Shown here: positions 1 to 8,969 of the stretch, one piece after another
Position numbering within the stretch: the stretch's first letter is position 1
Layout: each line of letters opens with the position of its first letter
Assembly: GCA_037445875.1 (NCBI GenBank)
Contig: JBBIJR010000048.1
Span: forward strand, 1-28,556
Reading direction: 5' to 3'
Source: JBBIJR01 sp037445875
GTDB lineage: Bacteria; CLD3; SB21
DNA length: 28,556 nucleotides
Position numbers and translations under genes: made by a program
Notes under the pieces: generated by a model
Told to the model about the DNA's origin: nothing
Databases searched by the model: none
Seen by the model: the letters and a program-made list of their open reading frames with translations, nothing else

Positions 1-2
1 GT

Positions 3-674
3 CGATTCGGGACCGTGGGTATATCGTATGAGTGGCTGGGGAGCCGGATAGACGCATCCCAGTCGCTCACGGGAGAATCGGAACGTCTGAGCACGGAGTT
101 GGCCCTCGGCATTTCGCACGGCTTCAATGTACTCAAAGACGTACGTTCGTCCCTAGCCTTCGGATATAACTTGAAACTGTACTATCTGGACTACGGCCGG
201 TCAGCCGGCGAGTCCGGCGATGGATCGGACGGTGTGGACCTTGGCCATGCCTACACGCTCGGCGTGGACGTGGGGGTACTGGCTTCGCTGCGCAACCGGG
301 TCTGGCTCGGCGCCTACATGCTCAACGTCAATCGGCCCAGCGTAGGTACAACCGGTCAGCAGCGGGAACTGCCGCAGAAGTTGTCCGCCGCTGTCTCGTA
401 CATGCCCTACGATGCCGTGCTGACCGCCATCGGAGTGGAAAAAAGCCTCTCGCGCGAAACGCGGCTGAAGGCGGCGGTCGAGATTGAAGTGTATGAACAG
501 CGCGACCTGCAGCTGTTTGCACGTTTCGGTCTCTGGTCGGCGCCCAACGTTTTCACGGCGGGTGCGGGCCTGCGTCTGTGGCAGGTGCGTGCGGACTACT
601 CGATCCTCATCCACAACGTGCTCAGTCCGACTCACCAATTCGGCGTGCTGTACGATTTCGGGTCCAAGAAGTAA
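3..674 (+). CDS. Outer-membrane beta-barrel protein, 5' partial
   Basis: The reading frame is open at the left edge of the window, so only the C-terminal ~223 residues are present. A GTG at 15 is merely the first start-like codon and probably not the true start. The chain shows the alternating polar/hydrophobic pattern of transmembrane beta strands and ends in a strand (LSPTHQFGVLYDFGSKK) like the closing strand of PorV/FadL-like Bacteroidota barrels. There is no catalytic motif. It lies 6 bases ahead of the helix-hairpin-helix barrel protein on the same strand, so they are probably one operon. The exact family is not recognised; assignment as an outer-membrane barrel rests on composition and neighbours. 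Confidence 0.6.
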   Translation, partial: RFGTVGISYEWLGSRIDASQSLTGESERLSTELALGISHGFNVLKDVRSSLAFGYNLKLYYLDYGRSAGESGDGSDGVDLGHAYTLGVDVGVLASLRNRVWLGAYMLNVNRPSVGTTGQQRELPQKLSAAVSYMPYDAVLTAIGVEKSLSRETRLKAAVEIEVYEQRDLQLFARFGLWSAPNVFTAGAGLRLWQVRADYSILIHNVLSPTHQFGVLYDFGSKK

Positions 675-680
675 GCGGCC

Positions 681-3236
681 ATGCGACTCATCGTAACGCT
701 CTTGTTTTTCCCGTTCGCGGCTCTGCCGCTGATGGCCCAGGACACGACCTACACGTCTGAAAGGCGTCTCGACTTGAACCGGGCAAACCTGGCCCAGATC
801 GAGTACCTGCCCATTCCGCTGGAAGTGGCACACAATATCTACGAGCGGTTGACCTATCAGGGACCGTTCGAGAGCGTCTACGAATTGAATCAGATCGAAG
901 GGATGGACCAGGAAACGTTCCTCCGCATCAAACCGCTTCTGATCATCCGGCCGGTGGAAGTGGACGTCGAGCAGAAGCGCCTGGAAGACAATTACTACAA
1001 GATCGAGCGCTGGGCCAGCACCAACGAAGGGACGACGGAAAACCTGGTCGACGAATGGTACGATCTGCTCGTCAATCCGATCAACATCAACCGGGCCAAT
1101 TATTTTGATTTGATCAATTTGCCCAGCGTGAGTCCGATCGATGCCGCCGCCATCGTGCGCCATCTCCGGACGCAGGATCAGATCAGGAGCCGGAGCGATC
1201 TGCGCAGCGTCAGCGGTCTGGGCAGTTTCGCATTCAACAGTATCGACGACTTCGTCCTGTACGAAGACCCCACGGAGCGGAACCAGCTGCGCGGGAATTA
1301 TACCTGGGTCTTCAAGAATATCCCCTTCGTATCCGGTTCCTCGGACAATGCCGACGACATCAAGCAACTGGTGGAAAAAGATACACCCTGGAGTTCCTAT
1401 CACAAGGCAAGACTCACCTACGGCCGGCACTACCGGATGGGCTTTTCGGCGGAGCGTAAGCTTGGACAGAATTTCTATAACTACAAGCTCTATTACAGCC
1501 TTGAAGACCACAAAGCCGGTCCGATCCACGTCGACAAGGTCATTCTAGGCAACTATCTTGCCTCGTTCGGCCAGGGTGTGGTCATGGAGAACACGGACTT
1601 CTTTTCCTCCCGCAAATCGGGTTATGGATTCACGCGGCGTCCGAACGGCGTGTTCGGAGATATCTCGCGCACCAATGAATTTGCCCTCCGCGGCGTTGCG
1701 ACCGAGATGTCCGTCGGCGGGTTGCGGTGGCAGACTTTCGCGTCGTACAACACGCGCGACGCCGTGGTCAACGATGACGGCTCGTTCAGCACACTGATCG
1801 TGATGACACCGCGCGTGCGGTACGGTCTCAGCGCGGGCGACAGCGCCGACCTACCTAACAGCCACGTCCGTCATAATATGCTCCACGCCGTGCGCGAGAT
1901 CACGTACGGCGGTCATGCCACGTACAGCTTCCACCCGGGGACGTACATCGGTGTGACGGCCTACGAAAGCCTGTACGACCGCAAGCTCGACTATCAGGAC
2001 GGGACAATCGAGGCCAGCGACGAACAGGACCGTTTTCTCAACGATTTCGGCAATTCCGTCGACCCGGAGATCGCGGCATCCTATGAGTCCAGCGCCCGTT
2101 CCCACCTGTGGAATGCCGCCCGCGCCTCGCGCTCCGTGTGGGGCCTGGAGTTCTCTCATACCTTCGGGAATTTTGTCGTGCAAGGGGAACGCGGATGGTT
2201 GACTATTCCAGACTCCGTGTATTTTGTCCAGTCGCCCCTCACCGGCTTCCCCACCAGAGTTGTCAAAAAGAAAGCCGATCCGGCCGCGACAGTACTTCTG
2301 GCTTATACGCAGTTCCGCAGTTTCAACATACTGTTATTGTGGCGGGATTACGAGTTGGGTTTTGACAATCCTTATCAGCGCTCATTCTCCAACTACGCAC
2401 GGTTCAAGAGCACGATCTACGAGGACGAGTTCTATCTGGCGGACGACATCTACTCGGAGCTTTGGAGCACATCGTACCAGCCGCAGGCGGAGCGTGGTTT
2501 GTACACGAACATCCGTTACCAGATTTCCGAAAAAGTGCTGACCGGTTTCGAGTACGACACCTGGACCCGCGTGGCCGACAATGCCCGCTACTATCGGTGG
2601 GTGACACGTCTCGAGTACCGGCCGTTCTACAACTTCCGCATACAGGCCCGTAACAAGTTCCAGTCGCGCGGGTACAATCCCCTCTCCCCGACGGGTTTTC
2701 TGAATCGTGAGACCATCCTGACGATGATCTTCCGTCTGTCCCGCTTCGATGAGGTCTCGCTCATGTACTACAACGGTTTCACCGAGTTTACCAGCCGGCC
2801 CCGCCTGTCCGATGCGGTAGGCGGCGATGGAATTGCCACGGACGACTACGACACGCCGCGCGGGAATGCAGGCTCGCCGGGCGACATGATCGGACTTCAG
2901 TTGACGCACTATTTCAGTTCCGGTTTCAAGGTGATTGGCTCGTACAAGATCTACAAGGGTTTCTTCTGGACGTTCGAGGACACGGATTTTCGCGTGTTCA
3001 ATTCTCCCCGGACCGCCAACCGGTACTGGATCGCCGCCTTCGCGCGCGTAAACCGCAACCTGGCCCTGCGTCTGAAGTACTCCTTCGATCATCAGGAGGC
3101 CCTCACGGGAGTCCAGAACGGTCGAATTCCCCTGTATGGCGAAGGACAGGATCACCGCCCCGCCCCGGGCTACGATGCTCCCTACGTGGTGCGGACGACG
3201 TCGGATATTCGTTTCCAACTTGACTACAGTTTTTAG
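681..3236 (+). CDS. Exported helix-hairpin-helix protein with predicted C-terminal beta-barrel
   Basis: 851 residues. Residues 1-20 form a signal peptide (hydrophobic core, cleavage near LMAQ). Two helix-hairpin-helix units follow at about 31-90 (LDLNRANLAQIEYLP) and 131-190 (ININRANYFDLINLP), both with the ComEA-like 'LNRAN...L..LP' pattern. The remaining ~650 residues are rich in aromatic residues and alternate in the manner of a large outer-membrane barrel. Such HhH units normally bind DNA without sequence specificity, as in ComEA during DNA uptake. Here they would lie in the periplasm, attached to an outer-membrane domain. The family is common in Bacteroidota as 'helix-hairpin-helix domain-containing protein', with no firmly assigned function that I know of. 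It sits 6 bases after one barrel gene and 25 before another. A role in DNA binding or uptake is inference. Confidence 0.8.
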   Translation: MRLIVTLLFFPFAALPLMAQDTTYTSERRLDLNRANLAQIEYLPIPLEVAHNIYERLTYQGPFESVYELNQIEGMDQETFLRIKPLLIIRPVEVDVEQKRLEDNYYKIERWASTNEGTTENLVDEWYDLLVNPININRANYFDLINLPSVSPIDAAAIVRHLRTQDQIRSRSDLRSVSGLGSFAFNSIDDFVLYEDPTERNQLRGNYTWVFKNIPFVSGSSDNADDIKQLVEKDTPWSSYHKARLTYGRHYRMGFSAERKLGQNFYNYKLYYSLEDHKAGPIHVDKVILGNYLASFGQGVVMENTDFFSSRKSGYGFTRRPNGVFGDISRTNEFALRGVATEMSVGGLRWQTFASYNTRDAVVNDDGSFSTLIVMTPRVRYGLSAGDSADLPNSHVRHNMLHAVREITYGGHATYSFHPGTYIGVTAYESLYDRKLDYQDGTIEASDEQDRFLNDFGNSVDPEIAASYESSARSHLWNAARASRSVWGLEFSHTFGNFVVQGERGWLTIPDSVYFVQSPLTGFPTRVVKKKADPAATVLLAYTQFRSFNILLLWRDYELGFDNPYQRSFSNYARFKSTIYEDEFYLADDIYSELWSTSYQPQAERGLYTNIRYQISEKVLTGFEYDTWTRVADNARYYRWVTRLEYRPFYNFRIQARNKFQSRGYNPLSPTGFLNRETILTMIFRLSRFDEVSLMYYNGFTEFTSRPRLSDAVGGDGIATDDYDTPRGNAGSPGDMIGLQLTHYFSSGFKVIGSYKIYKGFFWTFEDTDFRVFNSPRTANRYWIAAFARVNRNLALRLKYSFDHQEALTGVQNGRIPLYGEGQDHRPAPGYDAPYVVRTTSDIRFQLDYSF

Positions 3237-3251
3237 AAAGCATGACTCTTC

Positions 3252-3256
3252 GGAGG
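3252..3256 (+). promoter_or_regulatory. Ribosome binding site that sets the start of the third barrel gene
   Basis: GGAGG lies 5 bases ahead of the GTG at 3262. It selects that GTG over an in-frame upstream ATG at 3136, which lies inside the previous gene and would give a meaningless N-terminal extension. The chosen start puts a proper signal peptide at the N-terminus. Confidence 0.7.
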
Positions 3257-3261
3257 ATGTT

Positions 3262-4662
3262 GTGAGAACTTCACTCAGAATCGGTCCCGTCGCGATGGTC
3301 TTGATCGCTCTGGCGGCCCAGGCGGCAACGGCCCAGACGTACTTCGACCGAATCCTCGGTCAACGGCGGACTTCCTTCAGCGCACGTTCCATGGCCCTGG
3401 GCCATACGGGCGTCGCCTCCAACTACGGAAGTTCTGCCATGGTCACCAATCCTTCGCTTTTGTGGCAGGCCTTCGCCCCGACCGACAGAACCGGTGCCGT
3501 GTTTGCCGACGCGTCCTTCACCGGTTCCAGGCCAAGCGAGAACCGGATCTTTCCGCTCCTCGACACGTTCGGCGACATCATCACCGATAACGTGTATGCG
3601 ACGAACAGTCCGATGTTCGGTTACGGTGATGTGGGCGCAGTCTACAAGGCCGATGAACGCCTGTTCGTGGGCCTCGGCACGTTTGCCTATTACACGTTCG
3701 ACTACGATTACAAGGAAAGGTTATCGGCCCAACTTCCCCGCAGCTCCGTGAACCGCGATCCTTTTCTCGACAACAACCTGATGCGAAGTCGCGGCACGTG
3801 GAGAACGTATGCTCTGAGCGCCAACCAGGGTTTTGGCGATAACATCCACATCGGCGCCACGCTGAACTACCTGTCCGGGACAGGCTTCAAAGACCACTAT
3901 CGGTATGTGACGATGAACTCCAACTACTCGGCGACGACCGATACCGTCGACATCGATCGGTCGTACAACGGCGGCTCATCGGTCAACGTCATCCTCGGCG
4001 CTTCGTATCGCATTTCTCCGAACACGGTAGTAGGGATCTCGTGGGAATCGCCATTCGGAATGAACACGAAAGACAACAGCTTTTTCACGATGTCGGATAC
4101 GCTGACGGGCCTGCCGATCCTGGGATACGACACGATGTACGTTGCCGGCACAAGCGATCTAACGTATCGACGATGGAACGTCCGCTACCGGATGCCGTGG
4201 CGTATCGGATTTGGGGTGGAGTTCAGGCCTCAGAATGAACTCCTTTCGCGCGTTGTTATGGAAGTTCACTATACCCATTGGAGTTCGTATCGCCAGACGT
4301 TCTCGGATTCCGTCCCCGCCATGAGCGGCAAGACCGTCGAGTTTGATCCGGCCTTCGACAACACGCTGGATTTTCACATCGGAGTGGAACACCTTTTTTT
4401 CGGATATGTTCCCGTCCGCATGGGGTTCTCCCATCTGCGTTCCCCGTTAGGCGGGGCTTTGGTCACGTCGGTGTTCGACATCGGCGCCGGATTCGAGCGC
4501 GGTCCCCTGCGTTTCGACACAGCCCTCGAGATCGCGAACAGAGACTACAAGTACCGGATATTGTTCCCCCAGATTGCCTCCGACCGTCAGACGCTGGACA
4601 AGGTGGAAGAATCCACGGTCCGTTTTATGGCTACGTTGAGTTACCGATTCGGTGTACGATAG
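3262..4662 (+). CDS. FadL/PorV-like outer-membrane beta-barrel protein
   Basis: 466 residues from the GTG at 3262. Residues 1-24 are a signal peptide (hydrophobic MVLIALAAQAATA, cleavage before QTYFD). Just after it, SARSMALGHTGVASNYGS with MVTNPSLLW resembles the 'GARAMGLGGA...N PAGL' region found near the N-terminus of FadL/PorV/UPF0164-type barrels. The rest is strand-like and ends in a typical closing strand (TLSYRFGVR). FadL relatives carry hydrophobic compounds across the outer membrane; PorV relatives act as shuttle proteins in type IX secretion. The sequence does not decide between these, or a structural role. It is the last gene of the three-gene envelope group and converges with pbpC after 17 bases, with no obvious terminator between them. 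Confidence 0.7.
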   Translation: MRTSLRIGPVAMVLIALAAQAATAQTYFDRILGQRRTSFSARSMALGHTGVASNYGSSAMVTNPSLLWQAFAPTDRTGAVFADASFTGSRPSENRIFPLLDTFGDIITDNVYATNSPMFGYGDVGAVYKADERLFVGLGTFAYYTFDYDYKERLSAQLPRSSVNRDPFLDNNLMRSRGTWRTYALSANQGFGDNIHIGATLNYLSGTGFKDHYRYVTMNSNYSATTDTVDIDRSYNGGSSVNVILGASYRISPNTVVGISWESPFGMNTKDNSFFTMSDTLTGLPILGYDTMYVAGTSDLTYRRWNVRYRMPWRIGFGVEFRPQNELLSRVVMEVHYTHWSSYRQTFSDSVPAMSGKTVEFDPAFDNTLDFHIGVEHLFFGYVPVRMGFSHLRSPLGGALVTSVFDIGAGFERGPLRFDTALEIANRDYKYRILFPQIASDRQTLDKVEESTVRFMATLSYRFGVR

Positions 4663-4679
4663 AACGAGCGTCCGCCGCC

Positions 4680-6935
4680 TTATTCCACTTCGAATTCCAC
4701 TTCGTCCGCCAACTCGCCCGACGGGGAGGTGCCCGTCACTTTGAGGCGGTAGTTACCTCGTTGCGGTTTCCAGTACACTCGCACCGTCCTCGCCCCTTCG
4801 ATACGGCTTCCATTCAGGTACCAGCGGATATCGCCCACACCCGGTGATGCCAGCGCTTCAAAAAAGACAGCCTGATGCGATAGGCTTACCGACGGGTCGA
4901 TTTTCAGGCCCGCGTTGTTGCCTGGAAAAGTGATCCGAAGGGTCTTCGTCTCGTCTTCACTCACTTGTCCTGCACCCGCGTTAACGGTTTGTCCCCCCGA
5001 TTGCCAGCGAGCAAAGACCGGCGATAGATAATTCAGGTCGATCGTCCCTTCCGGCCCATGAACCCGGCACGTTTGTTCCGGTTCGGATTGCGTTCGAAAC
5101 CATTCCGTGAGTGTGGATCGGCAATACGGGCCCGGGCGTTGGCCGCTCAGACTGCAGATACGCCGCAGGACCAGCCCCGCCGGTCTTTCAAACGGTGCCG
5201 CCGGCCGCGTGCGATGCAGGTGTATCATGACATCGTGGAATATTGGGCCCGCACCGGTGATCCCGGAAATGCGTCGCATCGGCTTGTTATCGAAATTGCC
5301 CGCCCACACGGCCACGGTGTACTCCCGGGTATACCCCACGGTCCAGTTGTCCCGGAAGTCGGACGACGTGCCGGACTTCACCGCACAGGGAAAGGGCAGG
5401 GATAGCGGACTGTCATAACCGAAAGCGGGAGCACGGGCGGCTTCATCGGAAAGAATGTCGGTGACAAGAAAACACACATCGGGGGGAAATACGTTCTTAC
5501 GAAGGGTCCGTCCCGACTCGTCCCGGAGAAACGTCAGGTCCAACAATCGACCTCCGTTGGCGAGCAGCGCATACGCGCGTGCAAGTTCATATAACGATAC
5601 TTCGCCGTTGCCGAGCGTGAGGCCATGCCCGTAGTAGTCCGCTTCCCGGTTGAGGCTCTCCAGCCCGCACTCACGGAGCTTGTTCAGATACGCCGGTACA
5701 CCCAGATCCTGCAGCAGGCGAACGGCGGAAATGTTGTACGAGCAGGCCAGCGCCATACGCGCGCGCACGGGTCCGTGGTAACGATTGTCGTAGTTCCTCG
5801 GCGTGAACGTACCCTTGTCAGTCGGTATGATCGTCTCCATGTCGGCGAGAATCGACGCCGGTGTGAACGAGGTCGTGAACGCAAGGGCATAAGTGAACGG
5901 CTTCAACGCGGAACCTGGCTGCCGTCTGGCAAACACCGCATCGAACTGTCCATCATGCGTGGAGTCGAAGTAATCGGCAGAGCCCGTCAGGGCCAGTATC
6001 TGGCCGGTCGCGTTGTGAACAACCAGAATGGCCGCGTTGCTCACGTTTTCCGAACGAAGCCGCGCCACATGACCGGAAGCGATGGTCTCGACCTTTTCCT
6101 GCAACGGTAAATCCAGGGACGTGTACGTGACCGGTTTCACGCCTTCCTGGCGCAGTACCCAGTCGGTGAAGTGCGGCGCTCCGAATACGGACGAGCGGGG
6201 AAAGAGGAGCGCCGGCTCGTTGACTGCGCGGGAGAATTCGCTTTCGTCCAGCCAGCCCTGGCCGCGCAAACGCCGCAGAATCCATACGCGACGTTTCGAA
6301 GCTGACGTCATTTGGAGATACGGGTTGTACCGGGTCGGCGACTTGGGCAATGCCATGAGCAATGCTGCTTCACTCCAGGTCAGATCGAAAGCACTCTTGC
6401 CCAGGTACAGACGGGCGGCAGCTTCCACACCGAACGTCTGATTGCCGAAGGGTATGCGATTGAGGTACTGTTCCAGAATCTGCTCTTTCGTCAGCGTGGA
6501 CTCGAGACGAACGGCATACCACATTTCGACGGCTTTGAAGAAGATGTTGCGCGGGAAATGGTAAAGGTTACGGACCAATTGCTGCGTGATCGTCGAACCA
6601 CCGCTGACGACACGTCCCGTCACCGCATTCTGCCAGGCCGCGCGGAGCAGGGCTATCCCGTCCACACCTCGATGGGCCAGAAAGCGCCGGTCCTCTGCCA
6701 CGATGGCCGCCCGTACCGCACGGTCGCTGATGCTGTCCAGGGGAACCCAGTGGCCGCGGCCCGCCTGTGGTGAAAGCGCCTCGCGAAGGAGGTAACCGTT
6801 CCGGTCGTATAACCGCGTGGAAGCGACTTCCTCAAACGCCAGGTCGGCCTGTGCAACGGGAAAAAACAGCGTTGCGCTCACGGTGAGCACCAACCACACG
6901 ACATCTTCCGGGAACGCTGCGAATCTGCGTTTCAT
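4680..6935 (-). CDS. pbpC: Penicillin-binding protein 1C (bifunctional glycosyltransferase/transpeptidase)
   Basis: 751 residues from the ATG at 6935. A longer frame to 7004 adds 23 residues ahead of the membrane anchor and is less likely. Residues ~11-28 form the signal anchor. The glycosyltransferase (GT51) domain has catalytic Glu81 in EDRRF..HRG and the SGGSTITQQLVRN motif at 111-123, which polymerise lipid II into glycan strands. The transpeptidase domain has SxxK at Ser342-Lys345 (GSALK), SYN at 399-401 and KSGT at 520-523, where KTGT is more usual. The last ~90 residues match the immunoglobulin-like C-terminal domain typical of PBP1C. It acts in the periplasm at the inner membrane in peptidoglycan synthesis. 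It is a single gene, divergent from the CAP-domain gene. Confidence 0.95.
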   Translation of the reverse strand: MKRRFAAFPEDVVWLVLTVSATLFFPVAQADLAFEEVASTRLYDRNGYLLREALSPQAGRGHWVPLDSISDRAVRAAIVAEDRRFLAHRGVDGIALLRAAWQNAVTGRVVSGGSTITQQLVRNLYHFPRNIFFKAVEMWYAVRLESTLTKEQILEQYLNRIPFGNQTFGVEAAARLYLGKSAFDLTWSEAALLMALPKSPTRYNPYLQMTSASKRRVWILRRLRGQGWLDESEFSRAVNEPALLFPRSSVFGAPHFTDWVLRQEGVKPVTYTSLDLPLQEKVETIASGHVARLRSENVSNAAILVVHNATGQILALTGSADYFDSTHDGQFDAVFARRQPGSALKPFTYALAFTTSFTPASILADMETIIPTDKGTFTPRNYDNRYHGPVRARMALACSYNISAVRLLQDLGVPAYLNKLRECGLESLNREADYYGHGLTLGNGEVSLYELARAYALLANGGRLLDLTFLRDESGRTLRKNVFPPDVCFLVTDILSDEAARAPAFGYDSPLSLPFPCAVKSGTSSDFRDNWTVGYTREYTVAVWAGNFDNKPMRRISGITGAGPIFHDVMIHLHRTRPAAPFERPAGLVLRRICSLSGQRPGPYCRSTLTEWFRTQSEPEQTCRVHGPEGTIDLNYLSPVFARWQSGGQTVNAGAGQVSEDETKTLRITFPGNNAGLKIDPSVSLSHQAVFFEALASPGVGDIRWYLNGSRIEGARTVRVYWKPQRGNYRLKVTGTSPSGELADEVEFEVE

Positions 6936-7053
6936 GATGAAATGTATCCAGGACAAGCGGAATATGCAATGTCGCAAAGATCGGACTTGTGAAAGCCGTG
7001 CCATTGCTTTAGTTTACTCTCGTTCATTCGGACATTTATTGAGAGAGGTTCTC

Positions 7054-7779
7054 ATGTTGAAGCCAAGCGCTCGTGCCCTGCGCGGAATACGGTGGTATGC
7101 GGTTCTGCTGCCTCTGGCGGTCTGCTCGATAGTCCATGCACAGGAAAGACAGGCCGGGCTTTCCGGGCGACCGTCGATGTATTACCTGACGGAGCTGGAA
7201 AAGCAGGTCGTACGCGAAGTCAACAGCGTTCGCCGCAACCCGAAAGCCTATGCCCGTTACGTCCTCGACCTCAAACAGCACTTTGACGGGGACCTCCTCA
7301 AAGTCCCCGGTGAGATTGCCCTCATGACCAACGAGGGCGCCAAAGCGTTCGACGAGTGTTACGATGCCCTGATGAACACGGATCCCTTGGATACCCTCAA
7401 GCCTTCGCGTGGGATGTCGCTTGCGGCCAGGGACCACGTGGACGACCAGAGCACGACCACCGCCACGGGCCACACGGGAAGCGACGGGAGTACTCCCTTT
7501 GATCGGATCGAGCGGTACGGAAGTTGGCTGTCCACAGCCGGGGAGAATATCGATTACGGCAACGACGACGCGCGACGAATCGTGTTGTCCCTGCTGGTCG
7601 ATGACGGCGTGCCCTCGCGCGGCCATCGCCAGAACATCCTGAATCCCCAGTTCCGCGTCATCGGGGTCGCCTGTGGACCGCACGGTGAATTCAGACACAT
7701 GTGCGTGATGACGCTGGCGGGCGGCTTCAAAGCCAAATCCTCCGGGCAGACCACCCGAGGCAACGAGGACGACGAATGA
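7054..7779 (+). CDS. Exported CAP-domain (SCP/PR1-like) protein
   Basis: 241 residues from the ATG at 7054, preceded by GAGAGAGG at 7041-7048; an in-frame start at 6817 lies inside pbpC and is rejected. Residues 1-30 are a signal peptide (basic start, YAVLLPLAVCSIV, cleavage near VHA-QE). The CAP domain covers about 48-230, with ELEKQVVREVNSVRRNP at its N-terminus, the metal-site-like motif RDHVDDQS, GHTGSDGSTPFDRIERYG, the conserved TAGENI and GHRQNILNPQFRVIGVAC. Bacterial CAP proteins are secreted; most have no proven activity. Its TGA overlaps the ATG of the transporter gene (ATGA), so the two are translationally coupled although their functions have no obvious link. Confidence 0.9.
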   Translation: MLKPSARALRGIRWYAVLLPLAVCSIVHAQERQAGLSGRPSMYYLTELEKQVVREVNSVRRNPKAYARYVLDLKQHFDGDLLKVPGEIALMTNEGAKAFDECYDALMNTDPLDTLKPSRGMSLAARDHVDDQSTTTATGHTGSDGSTPFDRIERYGSWLSTAGENIDYGNDDARRIVLSLLVDDGVPSRGHRQNILNPQFRVIGVACGPHGEFRHMCVMTLAGGFKAKSSGQTTRGNEDDE

Positions 7780-8969
7780 CCGGATCGGCTGGACGTTCCT
7801 TGACCGGCCGAGTCACGTCCGTTATCGCACGCATCCGCTTCAATCGTAACGAACTCTCGGGCAGCTTTGGAGATATCGGCACGGATTTGCCGCTCATCAT
7901 GGGCATGATCCTCACCGTCAACCTCGACAGTGCCAGCGTATTCATCCTGTTCGGTCTCATGCAGATTGTGACCGGAGCCGTCTACGGGCTCCCCATGCCG
8001 GTCCAGCCGCTCAAGGCGATGGCCGTACTCGTCATCACGCAGAAGATAGGGGGCGACGTCTTGGCCGGTGCCGGTCTGGCCATCGGAGTCGTCATGCTTA
8101 TCCTTTCGCTGACCGGCGGCTTGTTCTGGATTGAACACCTGATCCCGAAATGCGTTGTGCGGGGTATCCAATTTGGGCTGGGTCTCTCGCTGGCTACGCT
8201 GGCGCTGAAACAGTACCTGCCCACAATGGGGTGGACCGGCTACGGCCTCGCTCTCTGTGCATTTGCGATCGTCGCGGCGTTGTGGAACAACCACCGGCTG
8301 CCTCCCGGTGCGGTCGTGGTACTGTTCGGCGGGATCTTCGCCGCCGTGTTCTCCGTTGACTTCGGCGTGATTTCCTCTGCTGCGGGCCTCACGCTTCCGA
8401 CCTGGCACCGCCCCGCATGGAACGACATCGTAACGGGTTTCGTGGTATTGTCCCTTCCGCAATTGCCCTTGTCCCTCACCAATTCGGTAATCGCGACGTC
8501 GCAGACCCTCCGGGATTTGTTTCCGGAGAGGAAGGTGGGCATAGGTCGGATCGGAACCACGTACGGCCTGATGAACATCGCTGTTCCATTCCTCGGAGGA
8601 ATCCCCGTCTGCCATGGCTGCGGCGGACTTGCGGGACATTACGCCTTCGGAGCGCGAACCGGAGGATCCGTAATCATCTATGGCACCATCTACGTCGTGT
8701 TGGGACTTGTTTTCAGTGGCGCAGTCGCTCACCTGGTGCAGGTGTTTCCGATGCCGGTCCTGGCCGTGATCCTCTTCGTGGAGGCCCTGACGTTGATGCT
8801 GCTGCTGAGGGACCAGATGGCCTCCAGAAGGGACACCGGCATTGCTCTGATGGTAGGACTGATCGCGCTCTCGGTTCCCCACGGATTCATAGTCGGTCTC
8901 CTTGCGGGCTGCGCGCTCTATTACTCGTCGGCGCGGGTGAGGTTCCTGTCGAACGGCGAATCATCATGA
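7776..8969 (+). CDS. MOT1/SulP-type molybdate/sulfate transporter
   Basis: 397 residues from the ATG at 7776, which overlaps the stop of the CAP gene. It is a polytopic membrane protein with roughly 10-12 hydrophobic segments. The N-terminal NELSGSFGDIGTDLPLIMG and the segment PMPVQPLKAMAV are the hallmark motifs of MOT1-type molybdate transporters, distant relatives of SulP sulfate permeases. A second half-motif, GGIPVCHGCGGLAGHYAFGAR, also fits this family. The likely substrate is molybdate, possibly sulfate. Molybdate would supply the cofactor needed by the FdhF/YdeP-type oxidoreductase at 20-22 kb. Its TGA overlaps the ATG of the AEC gene, forming a three-gene coupled unit. Confidence 0.88.
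   Translation: MTGSAGRSLTGRVTSVIARIRFNRNELSGSFGDIGTDLPLIMGMILTVNLDSASVFILFGLMQIVTGAVYGLPMPVQPLKAMAVLVITQKIGGDVLAGAGLAIGVVMLILSLTGGLFWIEHLIPKCVVRGIQFGLGLSLATLALKQYLPTMGWTGYGLALCAFAIVAALWNNHRLPPGAVVVLFGGIFAAVFSVDFGVISSAAGLTLPTWHRPAWNDIVTGFVVLSLPQLPLSLTNSVIATSQTLRDLFPERKVGIGRIGTTYGLMNIAVPFLGGIPVCHGCGGLAGHYAFGARTGGSVIIYGTIYVVLGLVFSGAVAHLVQVFPMPVLAVILFVEALTLMLLLRDQMASRRDTGIALMVGLIALSVPHGFIVGLLAGCALYYSSARVRFLSNGESS

Noticed and set aside
201..1529. Long open frame of 442 codons on the minus strand across the first two genes
   Set aside because: It is antisense to two coding frames with good protein features. Its product has no family motif and a composition typical of reverse-strand shadows in GC-rich DNA.
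6987..7015. Possible promoter for the CAP gene (TTGTGA, 17 bases, TAGTTT)
   Set aside because: Poor -10 match; other equally weak pairs exist in the 118-base divergent spacer.
7554..8882. 442-codon minus-strand frame over the CAP and transporter genes
   Set aside because: Rich in His, Gln and Asp, with no domain, and antisense to a clear membrane transporter. A shadow frame.
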